Below, piece by piece: positions 19,401 through 30,159 of a DNA stretch of 64,000 bases. How positions within the stretch are numbered: the first letter of the stretch is position 1; every line of letters begins with the position of its first letter. Origin of the DNA: Streptomyces sp. NBC_01233 (GTDB lineage: Bacteria > Actinomycetota > Actinomycetes > Streptomycetales > Streptomycetaceae); contig NZ_CP108514.1 of the NCBI RefSeq assembly GCF_035989305.1, forward strand, positions 9,528,501 through 9,592,500, given 5' to 3'. Below the pieces are notes generated by a model that did no database searches, was not told the DNA's origin, and saw only the letters and a program-made list of their open reading frames with translations. The position numbers and the translations under genes were made by a program.

Positions 19401-22400
19401 CTGGCCGTACTGCGCGGCAGCGCCCTCAACTCCGACGGCGCCAGCAACGGCCTCACCGCCCCCAACGGCGCAGCCCAGGAGAAGGTGATGCGCGCGGCGC
19501 TCGCCGCGGCCGGCCTGCTCCCCGCCGACGTCGCCGCCGTCGAGGCGCACGGCACCGGCACGTCCCTCGGCGACCCCATCGAGGCGCAGGCGCTCCTCGC
19601 GGTCTACGGCCAGGACCGGCCGGCCCCGCTGCTGCTCGGCTCGCTGAAATCCAACGTGGGCCACGTCCAGGCGGCCGCCGGCATCGCGGGAGTGATCAAG
19701 GCGGTCCTGTCCATCCGCAACGGCCTGCTGCCCCGGAGCCTGCACATCGACGAGCCCTCCCCGCACGTCGACTGGACCGCCGGCGACATCGCCCTGCTGG
19801 ACCGGGCGCAGCCATGGCCCGAGGAGACCGGGCCGCGCCGCATGGGAGTCTCCTCCTTCGGCATCAGCGGCACCAACGTGCACGTGCTGATCGAGCAGGC
19901 ACCGAGCCCCGAGGACGCCCCGGACCCGCTGCCCGCACTGGACGGCGTGCCCTGGTTGCTGTCGGCGCGCTCCGAGCAGGCCCTGCGCGGCCAGGCCGGG
20001 CGACTGCTGGAGTCGGACACCGCCGACCTCCCCGCCGTGGCGCGGGCCCTGTCCACCACCCGGGCCGCCCACCGCCACCGGGCCATGGTGACCGGCGCCG
20101 ACGCACGGCAGCGGCGCGCCGCCCTCACGGCCCTGGCGTCCGACGGCACGGCCGACGGCCTGCGCCGGGCGCGCGCCGCCGGGCAGCGGCTCACCCTGCT
20201 CTTCACCGGGCAGGGCAGCCAGCTCCCCGCGATGGGAAGGGGCCTGTACGAAACCTTCCCCGTGTACGCGCAGGCCTTCGACGAGGTGTCCGCGCTCTTC
20301 CGGCTCGACACCCCGCTGCGCGAAGCGGTCTTCGAGCGGGAGGGACTGCTGGACCGCACCGAATACACCCAGCCGGCCCTGTTCGCCCTCCAAGTGGCCC
20401 AGTTCCGGCTGCTGTCGAGCTGGGGCGTCACCCCCGACTCCCTGATCGGGCACTCCATCGGCGAGCTCTCGGCGGCCTGCGTGTCGGGCCTGATGTCCCT
20501 CGCCGACGCCGCCGCCCTGGTCGCCGTCCGTGGCCGGGTCCTCGGCGAACTGCCCGCGGGGGGAGCGATGGTGGCCGTACGGGCGACGGAGGAGGAAGTC
20601 CTCGCCGTCCTGGACGCCCACGCCGACCGCGTGGGCATCGCCGCCGTCAACGGCCCCCGGTCGGTCGTCCTGTCCGGGGACGAGGAGGAGGTCCTCTCCG
20701 CGGCGCGGGAACTCTCGGAGCGCGGGCACCGCACGCGCCGGCTGCAGGTGGACGTCGCCTTCCACTCGCCCCGCGTGGACCCGGCGCTCGCCGAGTTCCG
20801 GGCGGCCGCCGCCGAAGTCCGCTTCGGACGGCCCGCGATCCCGGTCGTCTCCACCGTCCGCACCGCCCACACGATGGACACCCCCGACTACTGGGTGGAC
20901 CAACTGCGCGGCCCCGTGCGCTTCTTCGACGCCGTCCGCGAGGCCCATGGGAACGGAGCCACGGCCTTCCTGGAACTGGGGCCCGACACCGTCCTCGCGC
21001 CGGCCGTCGAAACGTGCCTGCCCGGCCACCCGGTGCGCCCCGTCTCACTGCTGCGCCGCGACCGCGACGACGTGCGCACCGCCGTCGAGGCCCTGGGGCT
21101 CCTGCACACCCACGGAGTGGAGGTGGACTGGGCGGCCGTCCACGCCGGGCGGCCGACGACCCCGGTGCGGCTTCCGAAGTACGCCTTCCAGGACCGCCGT
21201 TACTGGCCCGAGCCGGCCGTCGTGGCGCAGGCCGCGCCCGCGCCCCTGCCCGTACCCGAGGCGGGGGAGCGGGCACCCGCGCTCGATCCGTTCTGGTCGG
21301 CCGTCGAGAGCGCCGACCTCGGCGCCGCCCTCGACCTGCTGAACCTGCGGGGCGACGAGACACCGGCCCAGGTGCTCGACGCCCTCGGCCGGCTGCGCTC
21401 CGGAGCGGCGGCGCCGGTCCTGGAGGGGGCGCGGTGGAAGCGGGTGCCGGACGGCCCCGCCCCCGAGCTCGCGTACGACGTCCTGCTGCTCGCCCCCTCC
21501 ACGGGCGACGAGGACCTGGCCGACGCGGTCGCGGGCACCTTGGTCCGGCATGGAGCCCGGGTCCGCTCGGGCGGTTCCGGGCGCCCGGACCTCGTGGTGG
21601 CCCTGCCCGGGACCGAACCGGTCGCCGAGGCGGGGGTGCCCCGGTGGGCCCTCGTCGACGACGGTGGCGTGGAGCCCGCCTGCGACCACGCCGTGACCCT
21701 CCCGAAGGAGCTCGACGCGCCCGCGCGCAGCCGCCTGTGCGCGGCCGTCGCCGAGGGGTACCGGGAGACTCGGATCGAGCCGGACGGCATGTTCGTACGC
21801 GCCTACGAGCCGCTGGGCCGGACCGGCGTCTGGCGTCCCGAGGGGGACGTCCTGGTGGCCGGCCCGGCGGACGCGCTCACCGCGGCGACCGTCGACGCCG
21901 TGCTCGGGTCGGGGGCGCGCTGCCTGGTGGCCGGAGGTGCCGACCGCCCCTCCGGTGCCATGGAGTTCGGGGATGCGGAGGGGACCGTACGGCTCGCGGC
22001 GGCGATCGTCCGGGCCGGCAGCGGGTTCGAGGACGTGGCGGCGCCGCTGGTGGCCGTCGTGTCGGTGGGGGAGGCCGTGCGGGAAGCGGGAGCCTCGCTC
22101 GCCGTAGCGGTCCACCCGGACCTTGACCCGAGGGCTGCGGTGAGCGGGCTGTGGCGGGCCATGTCCACCGAGGAGACGGCCGTACGCCTCCTGGACGCCG
22201 CGCACGTCACGCACCCCGCCCCGGCCGCGGAGCCCGAGGAGACCGCAGAAGAAGCGACGGCCCGCAAACCGAAGCCGGAACCCGAGCCCAAGCCGAAGCC
22301 GGAACCCGAGCTGGAGCCGGAGCCGGAGCCGAAGCCGGAACCCGAGCTGGAGCGCGAGCCGAAGCTGGCGCGCGAACCCGAACCGAAGCCGGAGCCCGAA

Positions 22401-22802
22401 CTCAAGCCGGAGCTGGAACCCGAGCTGGAGCGCGAGCCGAAGCCCGAGCCCGAACCGGAGCCCGAACCGGAGCCGGAGCCCGAGCCCGGCGGTCCGCAGC
22501 CCGAGGACTTCGAACTCCGGGCCGCCCTCGCGGGACTCCCGCGCGCAGAGTGGGCGGAGGTCGTGCTCGGCGGAGTGCGGGGCCTCGCGGCCGCCGTCCT
22601 CGGGTACGAGTCCGCGTCCGAGATCGACGCCGAGGGCGAGTTCTTCGACATGGGCCTGACCTCGGTCACCGCGCTCGAACTGCGCGACCACCTGACCCGG
22701 TTGACCGGCTTGGAGTGGCCCGCGGACCTCCTCTACGAGTGCCCGACGCCGCAGGTCCTGGCCGACCTCGTCGTCGAGCAGCTGAGCGCGACCCCTGCCT
22801 GA
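13438..22802 (+). CDS. Cis-AT type I PKS, two modules, one frameshift, no thioesterase
   Basis: Starts at an ATG overlapping the upstream stop. The N-terminal helix [18 protein letters not shown] is a cis-AT docking helix. The frame breaks at a C8 run (14387-14394); adding one C rejoins GLTP to [11 protein letters not shown] in the first KS and gives ~3121 residues. Module 1: KS (DTACSSS), AT (GHSQGE, RVDVVQ, YASH: methylmalonyl-type), DH (ADHTVEG, LDACLH), KR (LDD, SSAVG, YAAAN), ACP (GFGSL). Module 2: KS (DTACSSS), AT (GHSIGE, VAFHS: malonyl-type), a decayed KR-like region ~2610-2920 without a nucleotide-binding motif, a Pro/Glu/Lys repeat linker (22240-22490) and an ACP (GLTSV). By motifs, module 1 should add a methylmalonyl unit and reduce it to an alkene, and module 2 a malonyl unit left as a ketone. 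No thioesterase follows, so release needs another protein. The frameshift may be a sequencing error. Confidence 0.9.
14387..14394 (+). other. Frameshift site at C8 run in PKS ketosynthase
   Basis: Upstream of this run the KS motifs are in one frame (to GLTP). Downstream EAHGTGT and all later domains are in another. Nine Cs restore the frame with one extra residue relative to typical KS spacing; six Cs would restore the exact typical spacing. The sequence alone cannot separate an assembly error from a real mutation. Confidence 0.85.
22240..22490 (+). repeat. Pro/Glu/Lys-rich repeat linker in final PKS module
   Basis: About 80 codons of [14 protein letters not shown] repeats lie between the decayed KR-like region and the last ACP of the third PKS. 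At the DNA level they are imperfect GAGCCGAAGCCC-type hexamer and dodecamer repeats. A stiff charged tether of this kind between domains is unusual for a cis-AT module. Confidence 0.85.
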
Positions 22803-22821
22803 CCCGCCGGCGGCCGGGCCA

Positions 22822-22859
22822 GCGGGGCGCCGTACTGATCCCTCAGTACGGCGCCCCGC
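22822..22859. terminator. Strong hairpin terminator after the PKS operon
   Basis: A perfect 17-bp stem with a TCCC loop begins 20 nt after the last PKS stop codon. There is no U-run, which is common for actinobacterial terminators. It would fold on either strand, so it could stop transcription from both sides. Confidence 0.85.
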
Positions 22860-22987
22860 CCATCAGGCGGCCTAGATGCGGCTGACTGGGAACCGTCACG
22901 TCCGACCCGCCGAGGCTGATCGCGGTCACCGCGAAGCCGAACCGCCCTTCAGCCGTGACGGGGCGGGTTCGGCCTTGATCATCACCT

Positions 22988-23628
22988 TGACGGTCGACGG
23001 AACGTGGGAGACGGTCTTTACCGTCCTGCTCGCCCCAGGCCCATGCCGAGGGCGACCTGGACCGGGTCGTCGCGGTTGACTCCACGATCGTCCGCGCTCA
23101 CCAGCACGCGGCCGGGGCCCGTCGAAAAGGGCCCCGGTCGGCGAGCCGGCCGACCATGCCCTCGGACGATCCCGCGGCGGACTGACCACGAAAATCCACC
23201 TCGCGGCGGACGGCCGTTGCCGGCCTCTGGCGTTCGTCCTCACGCCGGGCCAGGCCGGTGACGCACCCGCGTTCGAGCGCGTCACGGCCCGGATCCGCGT
23301 GCCTCGGCCGGTCGGCAGACCGCGGACGACACCCGCTGCGGTCCTCGCCGACAAGGCCTGCTCGTCCCGGGCGATCCGCCGCCATCCGCGGCGGCGCGGG
23401 ATCCGCGCGGTGATCCCGCAGCCCGCCGACCAGACGCAAACGCCTCGGGCGCTTCGGCGGCCGCCCACCGGCCTTCGGCCGCGGGGCTTACAAGCAGCGG
23501 AGCACCGTCGAGCGGTGCATCAAAAGCTCGAGCAATGGCGCGGCCGGGCCACCAGATACGACAAGACCGCCGGCAGCTGCCTCGCCGGACTCCACCTCGC
23601 AGCCATCTCCATCTGGTCAGCGCGGTGA
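22988..23628 (+). pseudogene. Degenerate IS5-family transposase
   Basis: Pieces of an IS5-type DDE transposase appear in order but in different frames: VDGTWE; VVAVDSTIVRAHQHAAGARR; ALGRSRGGLTTKIHLAADG with GQAGDAPAFE; VLADKACSSRAIR and IRAVIPQPADQ; AYKQRSTVERCI; and WRGRATRYDKTA to the stop at 23628. At least three to four frameshifts and loss of the N-terminus rule out a functional product. No terminal inverted repeats were found. It lies just downstream of the PKS operon end, so past insertion and deletion may have removed the original downstream part of the cluster. Its 3' end overlaps the 3' end of the convergent GNAT gene by about 12 nt. Confidence 0.85.
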
Positions 23629-24186
23629 TCCGAAGGAAACGGCCCGGCCCTTCGAGTCCGGCTTCCAGTCCTGGGCGAGGAGCCCGAGCAGCACGTCGTC
23701 CATGAACTCGCCCATCACCCAGGCCGAGGAGCGCAGCACTCCCTCGCGGACGAAGCCGTTGCGCTCGGCGGAGCGCAGCATCGCGGCGTTGTCGGACAGC
23801 GTCTCGATCTGCAGCCGCTGCAGGCCGCGCACGATGAAGCCGTAGTGACACATCACCGCGACCACGTCGGTGCCGTAGCCCTTGCCGCGAGAGGCCGGCC
23901 GCAGCCCCAGCCCGATGTGCGCGGACCGGTTGTGGTCGTCGATGCCCCACAGCGTCGCCGTGCCGACCAGCGTGCCGCCGTCCAGCTCCACGACGGAGAA
24001 CGAGACGTGCTCCTGCTCGTCGTCGTCCACCACCAGCCGCGACTCCTTCGAGCCGGGCGTGATCGGCCGCCACGGCCGGAGTTCGGACCGCGAGTAGTTG
24101 ACCACGTCGTCGTGGAGTTCGGCCTGCAGGATCGGGATGTCGTCCTCGTGCCGGGCCCTGAGCCCGACCTTGCTGCCCCTTAGCAT
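23617..24186 (-). CDS. GNAT family N-acetyltransferase (RimJ/RimL-like)
   Basis: 189 residues, a normal length for a single GNAT domain. It opens with MLRGSKVGLRARHEDDIPIL, as in RimJ/RimL-type enzymes. The acetyl-CoA pyrophosphate-binding motif A is visible as RGKGYGTD after HIGLGLRPAS, followed by LQIETLSDNAAMLRSAERNGF, which is typical of the C-terminal half. The family transfers acetyl groups from acetyl-CoA to N-terminal amines, antibiotics or small amines; the substrate here cannot be read. It is transcribed toward the transposase remnant, and its last codons overlap that remnant. No other gene appears to share its transcript. Confidence 0.85.
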   Translation of the reverse strand: MLRGSKVGLRARHEDDIPILQAELHDDVVNYSRSELRPWRPITPGSKESRLVVDDDEQEHVSFSVVELDGGTLVGTATLWGIDDHNRSAHIGLGLRPASRGKGYGTDVVAVMCHYGFIVRGLQRLQIETLSDNAAMLRSAERNGFVREGVLRSSAWVMGEFMDDVLLGLLAQDWKPDSKGRAVSFGSPR

Positions 24187-24318
24187 GCAAGGTTCCTATC
24201 CGACCGGGCCGGCCGGCGGCAATCGAATTGGCGATCGTCGCAGTTGGCGGAGCGGGGGCGACAGCCGGTCAAGGACCACCCGGTTCGGTCTGACCTCGCA
24301 GGGCCGGGACGGGGCTTG

Positions 24319-24332
24319 ACCTCAAGTGAGGT
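24319..24332. promoter_or_regulatory. Perfect palindrome in promoter region of the DUF6069 gene
   Basis: ACCTCAAGTGAGGT reads the same on both strands and directly follows a TTG, giving a TTGACC -35-like hexamer about 85 nt before the ATG at 24405. Palindromes of this kind occur at MerR/SoxR-type operators, but no such regulator is adjacent, so the identity is only a suggestion. Confidence 0.35.
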
Positions 24333-24404
24333 TCGGGTTGGAGGCTTCTCCGTGTGCCGCTGGCCGTAGGGCAGCGCAGCAGTTCACACGTTGGAGGAAG
24401 TCTC

Positions 24405-24857
24405 ATGTCGAGCAGTGCCGTTCCAGATTCCGGCCCCGCTGTGCCCGCCGCACCCTCGGTCCACCGGTCCGGCCCCTCCTGGTGGAAGGTGCTGGTGGCC
24501 GGCGCGGTCGGGGCGGCCGTGGTCAATCTGATCGTTCTTGCCGTCGCCCGGCTGGCCGGTGCCTCGCTCATCGTCGTCGATGGCGGCGAAGAGCACCCGA
24601 TCACGGTCGGGGGCGTCATCGGCGGCTCCGTCGTCCCGCTGGTCGTCGGGACGGGCGCTGCCCTCTTGATGGCCCTGTGGAAGCCGGTCTTCCTGCGGAT
24701 CGCGCAGTACGTGGGCGGTGGGCTGGCACTGTTGTCGGTTGCCGGCCCGTTGTCGTCCGACGCCGACGGCGGCACCGTCGTAGCCCTGTCCCTCATGCAC
24801 ATCACCCTCGGCGTGGCGGTCGTCACCACCCTGAAGCTCCACCGCCGCAACCATTGA
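24405..24857 (+). CDS. DUF6069-like small integral membrane protein
   Basis: 150 residues from an ATG with a good RBS (GGAGGAAG, 24393-24400); the in-frame start at 24354 lacks one. A short Ser/Pro-rich N-terminus precedes four predicted membrane segments: ~WWKVLVAGAVGAAVVNLIVL, ~TVGGVIGGSVVPLVVGTGAA, ~AQYVGGGLALLSVAGPL and ~ALSLMHITLGVAVVTTL. The arrangement, including the late SLMH segment, matches my recollection of the actinobacterial DUF6069 family, which has no known function. The gene is divergent from the GNAT gene and followed closely by another small membrane protein on the same strand. Confidence 0.7.
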   Translation: MSSSAVPDSGPAVPAAPSVHRSGPSWWKVLVAGAVGAAVVNLIVLAVARLAGASLIVVDGGEEHPITVGGVIGGSVVPLVVGTGAALLMALWKPVFLRIAQYVGGGLALLSVAGPLSSDADGGTVVALSLMHITLGVAVVTTLKLHRRNH

Positions 24858-24935
24858 CGGGGTGAGTACGTGCGCACGTGCCGGTGAGTAGCCGGACGGG
24901 CTGTGCCACGCCTGAGGGCCCTGTTGGATCAGGGC

Positions 24936-25283
24936 ATGAACACAGCCTCCACCTCCGCACCTTCCCCGGACCGGGCGACGGCCCCGCGAAGGGACCGCTC
25001 CCGCTTCTGGGCCGGCCTGGCGGCCGCGCTCTTCCCCGCGGCCTGCCTGGCGGCAGGCATCGTGCTCCTGTCGTCCGTGCAGGTGTCGGGCTGCATCACG
25101 CACGGGGTCCAGTGCACCGGGGGGCTGCCCGGGTGGCTGTTCGTCTGGAGCACCGGCATCGGCGCCGTGGCGTTCGCCGTCGCCCTGGCCGCACCCGCCC
25201 TCCAGGTACGGCAGGCCGCGCTCACCACCCAGCTCCTCGCAGAATGCACGGGGCTGCTGGTGATCCTCAGCTATTACGCCTGA
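24936..25283 (+). CDS. Small membrane protein of unknown function
   Basis: 115 residues from the ATG at 24936; a GTG at 24903 is in frame but unsupported. After a charged N-terminus (APRRDRSRFW) come about three hydrophobic segments: ~AALFPAACLAAGIVLLSSV, ~WLFVWSTGIGAVAFAVALAA and ~LLAECTGLLVILSYYA. Two cysteines (SGCITHGVQC) sit in the loop after the first segment and could form a disulfide outside the membrane. I do not recognise a family. It may share a transcript with the DUF6069-like gene 78 nt upstream. Confidence 0.6.
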   Translation: MNTASTSAPSPDRATAPRRDRSRFWAGLAAALFPAACLAAGIVLLSSVQVSGCITHGVQCTGGLPGWLFVWSTGIGAVAFAVALAAPALQVRQAALTTQLLAECTGLLVILSYYA

Positions 25284-25320
25284 GGCGCCGGCCGCATCCG
25301 CGAGGAGGCAGGACGCGGCA

Positions 25321-25355
25321 GAGCGGCCCGGGGGGAGGCAAGTCCCGGGCCGCTC
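25321..25355. terminator. Bidirectional hairpin terminator
   Basis: A perfect 12-bp stem (GAGCGGCCCGGG paired with its complement) with an 11-nt loop lies between the plus-strand membrane protein and the convergent gdhA gene. It is placed to terminate both. Confidence 0.8.
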
Positions 25356-25415
25356 CCTCAGGTCACGAGCGGAGCAGGCCCGCCCGATTCATCCGGGCGC
25401 GGCATGATCGCCGGA

Positions 25416-27195
<1,780 letters not shown>

Positions 27196-27963
27196 TCAGT
27201 CGTCTGCCGGGTGGACCACCTCGACGCCCTGCTCACGGAGCGCTTCGACCGCGGGGGAGTCCGCGGGGGCGTCCGTGACGACGAGGGCGATCTCCTCCAT
27301 GGAGCAGATGCGGCCCAGTGCCGCACGGCCGATCTTGTCGGCGGTCGCGACGAGGATCACGCGCTGGGCCGAGGCGACCGCTGCCCGCTTCACCTGTACG
27401 TCTTCGAGGTTGTAGGCGGTGGCGCCCTGGACGGGGTCCACCCCGCAGCAGCCCAGGATGAACGTGTCGAAGCACAGGTCCTTGAAGGTCTGCACAGGTG
27501 CGTGGCCGTAGAAGGACAGCTCCTCGGGGCGCACCTGCCCGCCGGGCATCACCAGCCGGATGCCGGGGTGCGCGGACAGGGCGAAGGCCGCGTGCAGTGA
27601 GAGGGGTGCGACGGTGAACTGGCGGTCCGACATGGCCTTGGCGACGGCGACAGCTGTCGTGCCCGTGTCCAGCGCGACGGTCTCGCCGTCGGTGAGCAGT
27701 TCGACGACGGCGCGCGCGAGCCGCTCCTTGGCCTGCGCTCCGGACATGGCCCGGATCGCGTAGGGGGGCTCGACGCCGCCGGGCAGGCTGCTCACGGCGC
27801 CGCCGCGCACCCGGCGCAGCGCTCCCCGGGACTCCAGTACCTCCAGGTCGCGGCGGATGGTCATCTCGGATGCCCCGGTGGCCTGGGCCAGCTCGGCCAC
27901 CGTCGCGCGGTTCTGCTGCATCAGCAGTCCCACGACGAACTTGTGCCTCTCCATCACGTTCAT
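27196..27963 (-). CDS. DeoR family transcriptional regulator
   Basis: 255 residues, the usual size. The N-terminal DeoR winged helix-turn-helix is clear: RATVAELAQATGASEMTIRR followed by DLEVLESRGALRRVRGGA. The C-terminal sugar-phosphate sensor (DeoRC) shows DTGTTA, GGQVRPEELSFYG, ILGCCGVDPVQGAT and ADKIGR. Such proteins repress sugar-uptake or catabolic genes until a phosphorylated sugar releases them. It is divergent from an MFS transporter and a HAD hydrolase, which are its likely targets. GAACnTT elements lie in the shared promoter region. Confidence 0.93.
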   Translation of the reverse strand: MNVMERHKFVVGLLMQQNRATVAELAQATGASEMTIRRDLEVLESRGALRRVRGGAVSSLPGGVEPPYAIRAMSGAQAKERLARAVVELLTDGETVALDTGTTAVAVAKAMSDRQFTVAPLSLHAAFALSAHPGIRLVMPGGQVRPEELSFYGHAPVQTFKDLCFDTFILGCCGVDPVQGATAYNLEDVQVKRAAVASAQRVILVATADKIGRAALGRICSMEEIALVVTDAPADSPAVEALREQGVEVVHPADD

Positions 27964-28033
27964 GTGTCTGCTTTTAGCACATGGGGCCGCGGGACGTCTG
28001 GTTGAGCATTCCGCACATCCAGACTGTTGAAAC

Positions 28034-28104
28034 GAACATTCTGAGTGTGTAGCGTGATCGAAGTAGTGTGAACTTTCTGCCGCTCTGAACGTTGATCGTG
28101 TTCA
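28034..28104. promoter_or_regulatory. Candidate DeoR operator sites
   Basis: Three GAACnTT elements (28034 GAACATT, 28070 GAACTTT, 28087 GAACGTT) and the inverted repeat TGAAC-N9-GTTCA (28086-28104) lie between the DeoR gene and the MFS gene. This clustering suggests an operator controlling both directions. Confidence 0.45.
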
Positions 28105-28130
28105 TTCAGCCATGACCGATGAGGAGATCC

Positions 28131-29357
28131 ATGACCGCCACCAGGGGGCCCGATCTGTCAGAAGGGGAGAAACCCCTCCTCACCACCGTCGCGATCATCG
28201 CCTCGTGCCTGGCGTTCGTGGTGATCGGCGCACTCCAGGCGCTCTACGGTCCGGCGATCCCGGCCCTGCGCGACGAGTACGGCATCAGCCCGGCCGTGGC
28301 CGGGCTGAGCCTCAGCGCGCACTTCGTCGGCGCCCTCCTCGGGGTGCTCGTCTACCACGTCCTGCGGAGCCGCCTGAGCAACCGGGTGCTGCTCGGCGGC
28401 TCCTACCTGCTCATGGCCGTCGGCACGGCCGTGTTCGCCTTCTCCCCGAACTGGGCCCTCGCCCTCGCCGGCACGTCCGTCATCGGTCTGGGCTTCGGCG
28501 GCATCGATTACGGTCTCAACCAGCTCTTCGCCGTCGGCTTCGGGCACCGCAGCACCGCCATGCTCAACCTGCTGAACGGGCACTTCGGCATCGGCGCGAT
28601 CGCCGGCCCCGCCCTGGTCGGCTGGCTCGGGGCGGACAGCTACCCGCAGATCTTCGTCGGCACAGGCGTGATCAGCCTGCTGATCCTCTTCACTCTCGGC
28701 GGGGTGGCCGCCCGGGAGCCCGCTCCCGCCCCCGTGGGGGGCGCCTCGGCAGACGGCGGCCGGGTGCTTCCGATCATCGGGGTGTTCATCGGGATCTACG
28801 TCCTGCACGTCGCCATCGAGACCGGCGTCGGCGGCTGGGAGCCCACCCACCTCGAAGCCGTCGGATACGGCGCCGCCACCGCCGCGACCGCGACCTCCGC
28901 CTACTGGGCCGCCATGACCATCGGCCGGTTCGTCGCCGCGCCGATCAGCCTGCGCTGGTCCGCGCAGTCGATCCTCCTCGTCTGCTGCGTCGGCATGGCC
29001 GGCTTCCTCCTGCTGGCGACGGTCCCGGCTCTCGCCCCGTACGCGTACTTCGGCGTCGGCCTGATGATCGCGCCGATCTTCCCGACCTGTCTGCCCTGGC
29101 TGAACCGTGCGGTGCCCGGGGTGGCCGCCGCCGGCGCCTATGTGATCGCCGCCTCGATGATCGGCGGGGTGGCGTTCCCGCCCCTCCTGGGTGCCGTCAT
29201 CGACGCGATGGAGGTCAAGACGGTGCCGCTGCTGCTGTTCCTGCTCGCCGTCGTCTGCGGCGTGCTGAGCCTGTGGCTGCGCCGCAACGCCCCCGACCCC
29301 GCCGGCGCGCCCGGGCCGCGCGACCCCGCGCGTACGGACTCCGTCACCACACTCTGA
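28131..29357 (+). CDS. MFS transporter (probable sugar permease)
   Basis: 408 residues from the ATG at 28131, with GAGGAG six nt upstream. About twelve hydrophobic segments can be traced, from LLTTVAIIASCLAFVVIGAL to LLLFLLAVVCGVLSLWL, with a charged loop near residue ~205 between the two halves. The early YGPAIPALRDEYGISPAVAG and the GFGGIDYGLNQLFA segment resemble FucP-like sugar permeases of the major facilitator superfamily. It presumably imports a sugar by proton symport. It lies divergent to a DeoR sugar regulator and upstream of a HAD phosphatase-like gene, which supports carbohydrate uptake. The exact substrate is unknown. Confidence 0.88.
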   Translation: MTATRGPDLSEGEKPLLTTVAIIASCLAFVVIGALQALYGPAIPALRDEYGISPAVAGLSLSAHFVGALLGVLVYHVLRSRLSNRVLLGGSYLLMAVGTAVFAFSPNWALALAGTSVIGLGFGGIDYGLNQLFAVGFGHRSTAMLNLLNGHFGIGAIAGPALVGWLGADSYPQIFVGTGVISLLILFTLGGVAAREPAPAPVGGASADGGRVLPIIGVFIGIYVLHVAIETGVGGWEPTHLEAVGYGAATAATATSAYWAAMTIGRFVAAPISLRWSAQSILLVCCVGMAGFLLLATVPALAPYAYFGVGLMIAPIFPTCLPWLNRAVPGVAAAGAYVIAASMIGGVAFPPLLGAVIDAMEVKTVPLLLFLLAVVCGVLSLWLRRNAPDPAGAPGPRDPARTDSVTTL

Positions 29358-29383
29358 ACCCGTAGAACGTGAGGAACCGAAGG

Positions 29384-29980
29384 ATGAAAGCCGTCCTCTT
29401 CGACATGTTCGGTGTCATCGCGCGTGTCCCGTCGCCCGAGTCCATGGCCGTCCTGGAACGCACGGCCGGCGGCGACCCAGACCAGTTCTGGGCGGCGTAC
29501 TGGTCACAGCGGCCCCCCTACGACCGCGGCGAGGTCACGGGGCCCGGCTACTGGCGAGCGGTCTGCGCACAACTGGGCATCCGGTGCGACCGGCGGCTGA
29601 CCGATGAACTGACCGCCGCCGACCTCGCCGGCTGGAGCGAGACCGACCACCGCACCGTGGACCTGCTCGGCCTCCTCGCCGACAGGGGAATCGTGCTCGG
29701 CCTCCTCTCCAACATCCCCGAGGACCTCGCCGTCCTGTACGAGGCCACCCATCCGTGGCTGGAGCGGTTCGCGGTCCGCGGACTGTCCTGCCGGATCGGC
29801 AGCGCCAAGCCCGAGCCCGCCGCCTACGAGTGGTGCATCCGCGAGCTCGGACTGCCGCCCCAGGAGATCCTGTTCGTCGACGACCGGTCCGAGAACGTGC
29901 ACGCGGCCTGCCGACTGGGCCTACAGGGACATGTGTTCACCTCGCCCGAAGTGCTGCGGGACGTGCTCGAGGCGGCGTAG
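29384..29980 (+). CDS. HAD-superfamily hydrolase (subfamily IA-like)
   Basis: 198 residues from the ATG at 29384; GAGGAA lies 7 nt upstream. HAD motifs are in order: motif I VLFDMFGV with the nucleophile Asp, motif II LLSN, motif III Lys in GSAKPEPAAYEW, and motif IV FVDDRSENV. The second Asp of motif I is replaced (DMF), as in the YihX/epoxide-hydrolase-like branch. These enzymes usually dephosphorylate small sugar phosphates. It starts 26 nt after the MFS gene and probably shares its transcript under DeoR control, so a phosphorylated sugar is a reasonable substrate guess. Confidence 0.87.
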   Translation: MKAVLFDMFGVIARVPSPESMAVLERTAGGDPDQFWAAYWSQRPPYDRGEVTGPGYWRAVCAQLGIRCDRRLTDELTAADLAGWSETDHRTVDLLGLLADRGIVLGLLSNIPEDLAVLYEATHPWLERFAVRGLSCRIGSAKPEPAAYEWCIRELGLPPQEILFVDDRSENVHAACRLGLQGHVFTSPEVLRDVLEAA

Positions 29981-30159
29981 CCGGTGCCGCGGGCGCCCTG
30001 GCCGCCGTGCGCACACATTCTCCGGCGCCGAACCCCAGCCTGGGTGGTGGAGCCTCGGATCGGGCGGAGGACTGGGTGTTCGGGGGTGTTCGTACCGGTC
30101 GGCGGGGGTGATGGGCCCTTGCCGACGGCGGTGCCCCGGGTTGTGCCTCCGAATGTCGG

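Noticed and set aside
13965..21029. 2354-codon open frame on the minus strand across the third PKS
   Set aside because: Same reason: it mirrors the KS/AT/DH/KR codons and has no recognisable family of its own.
22303..22490. Repetitive tract considered as a CRISPR-like or other DNA repeat array
   Set aside because: It is in-frame coding for a Pro/Glu/Lys linker with no regular spacers.
22843..23085. Minus-strand ORF ending VTVPSQPHLGRLMGGAPY at the PKS terminator hairpin
   Set aside because: The C-terminal part looks protein-like, but no family is recognised, the N-terminal half is antisense to the transposase remnant, and there is no RBS.
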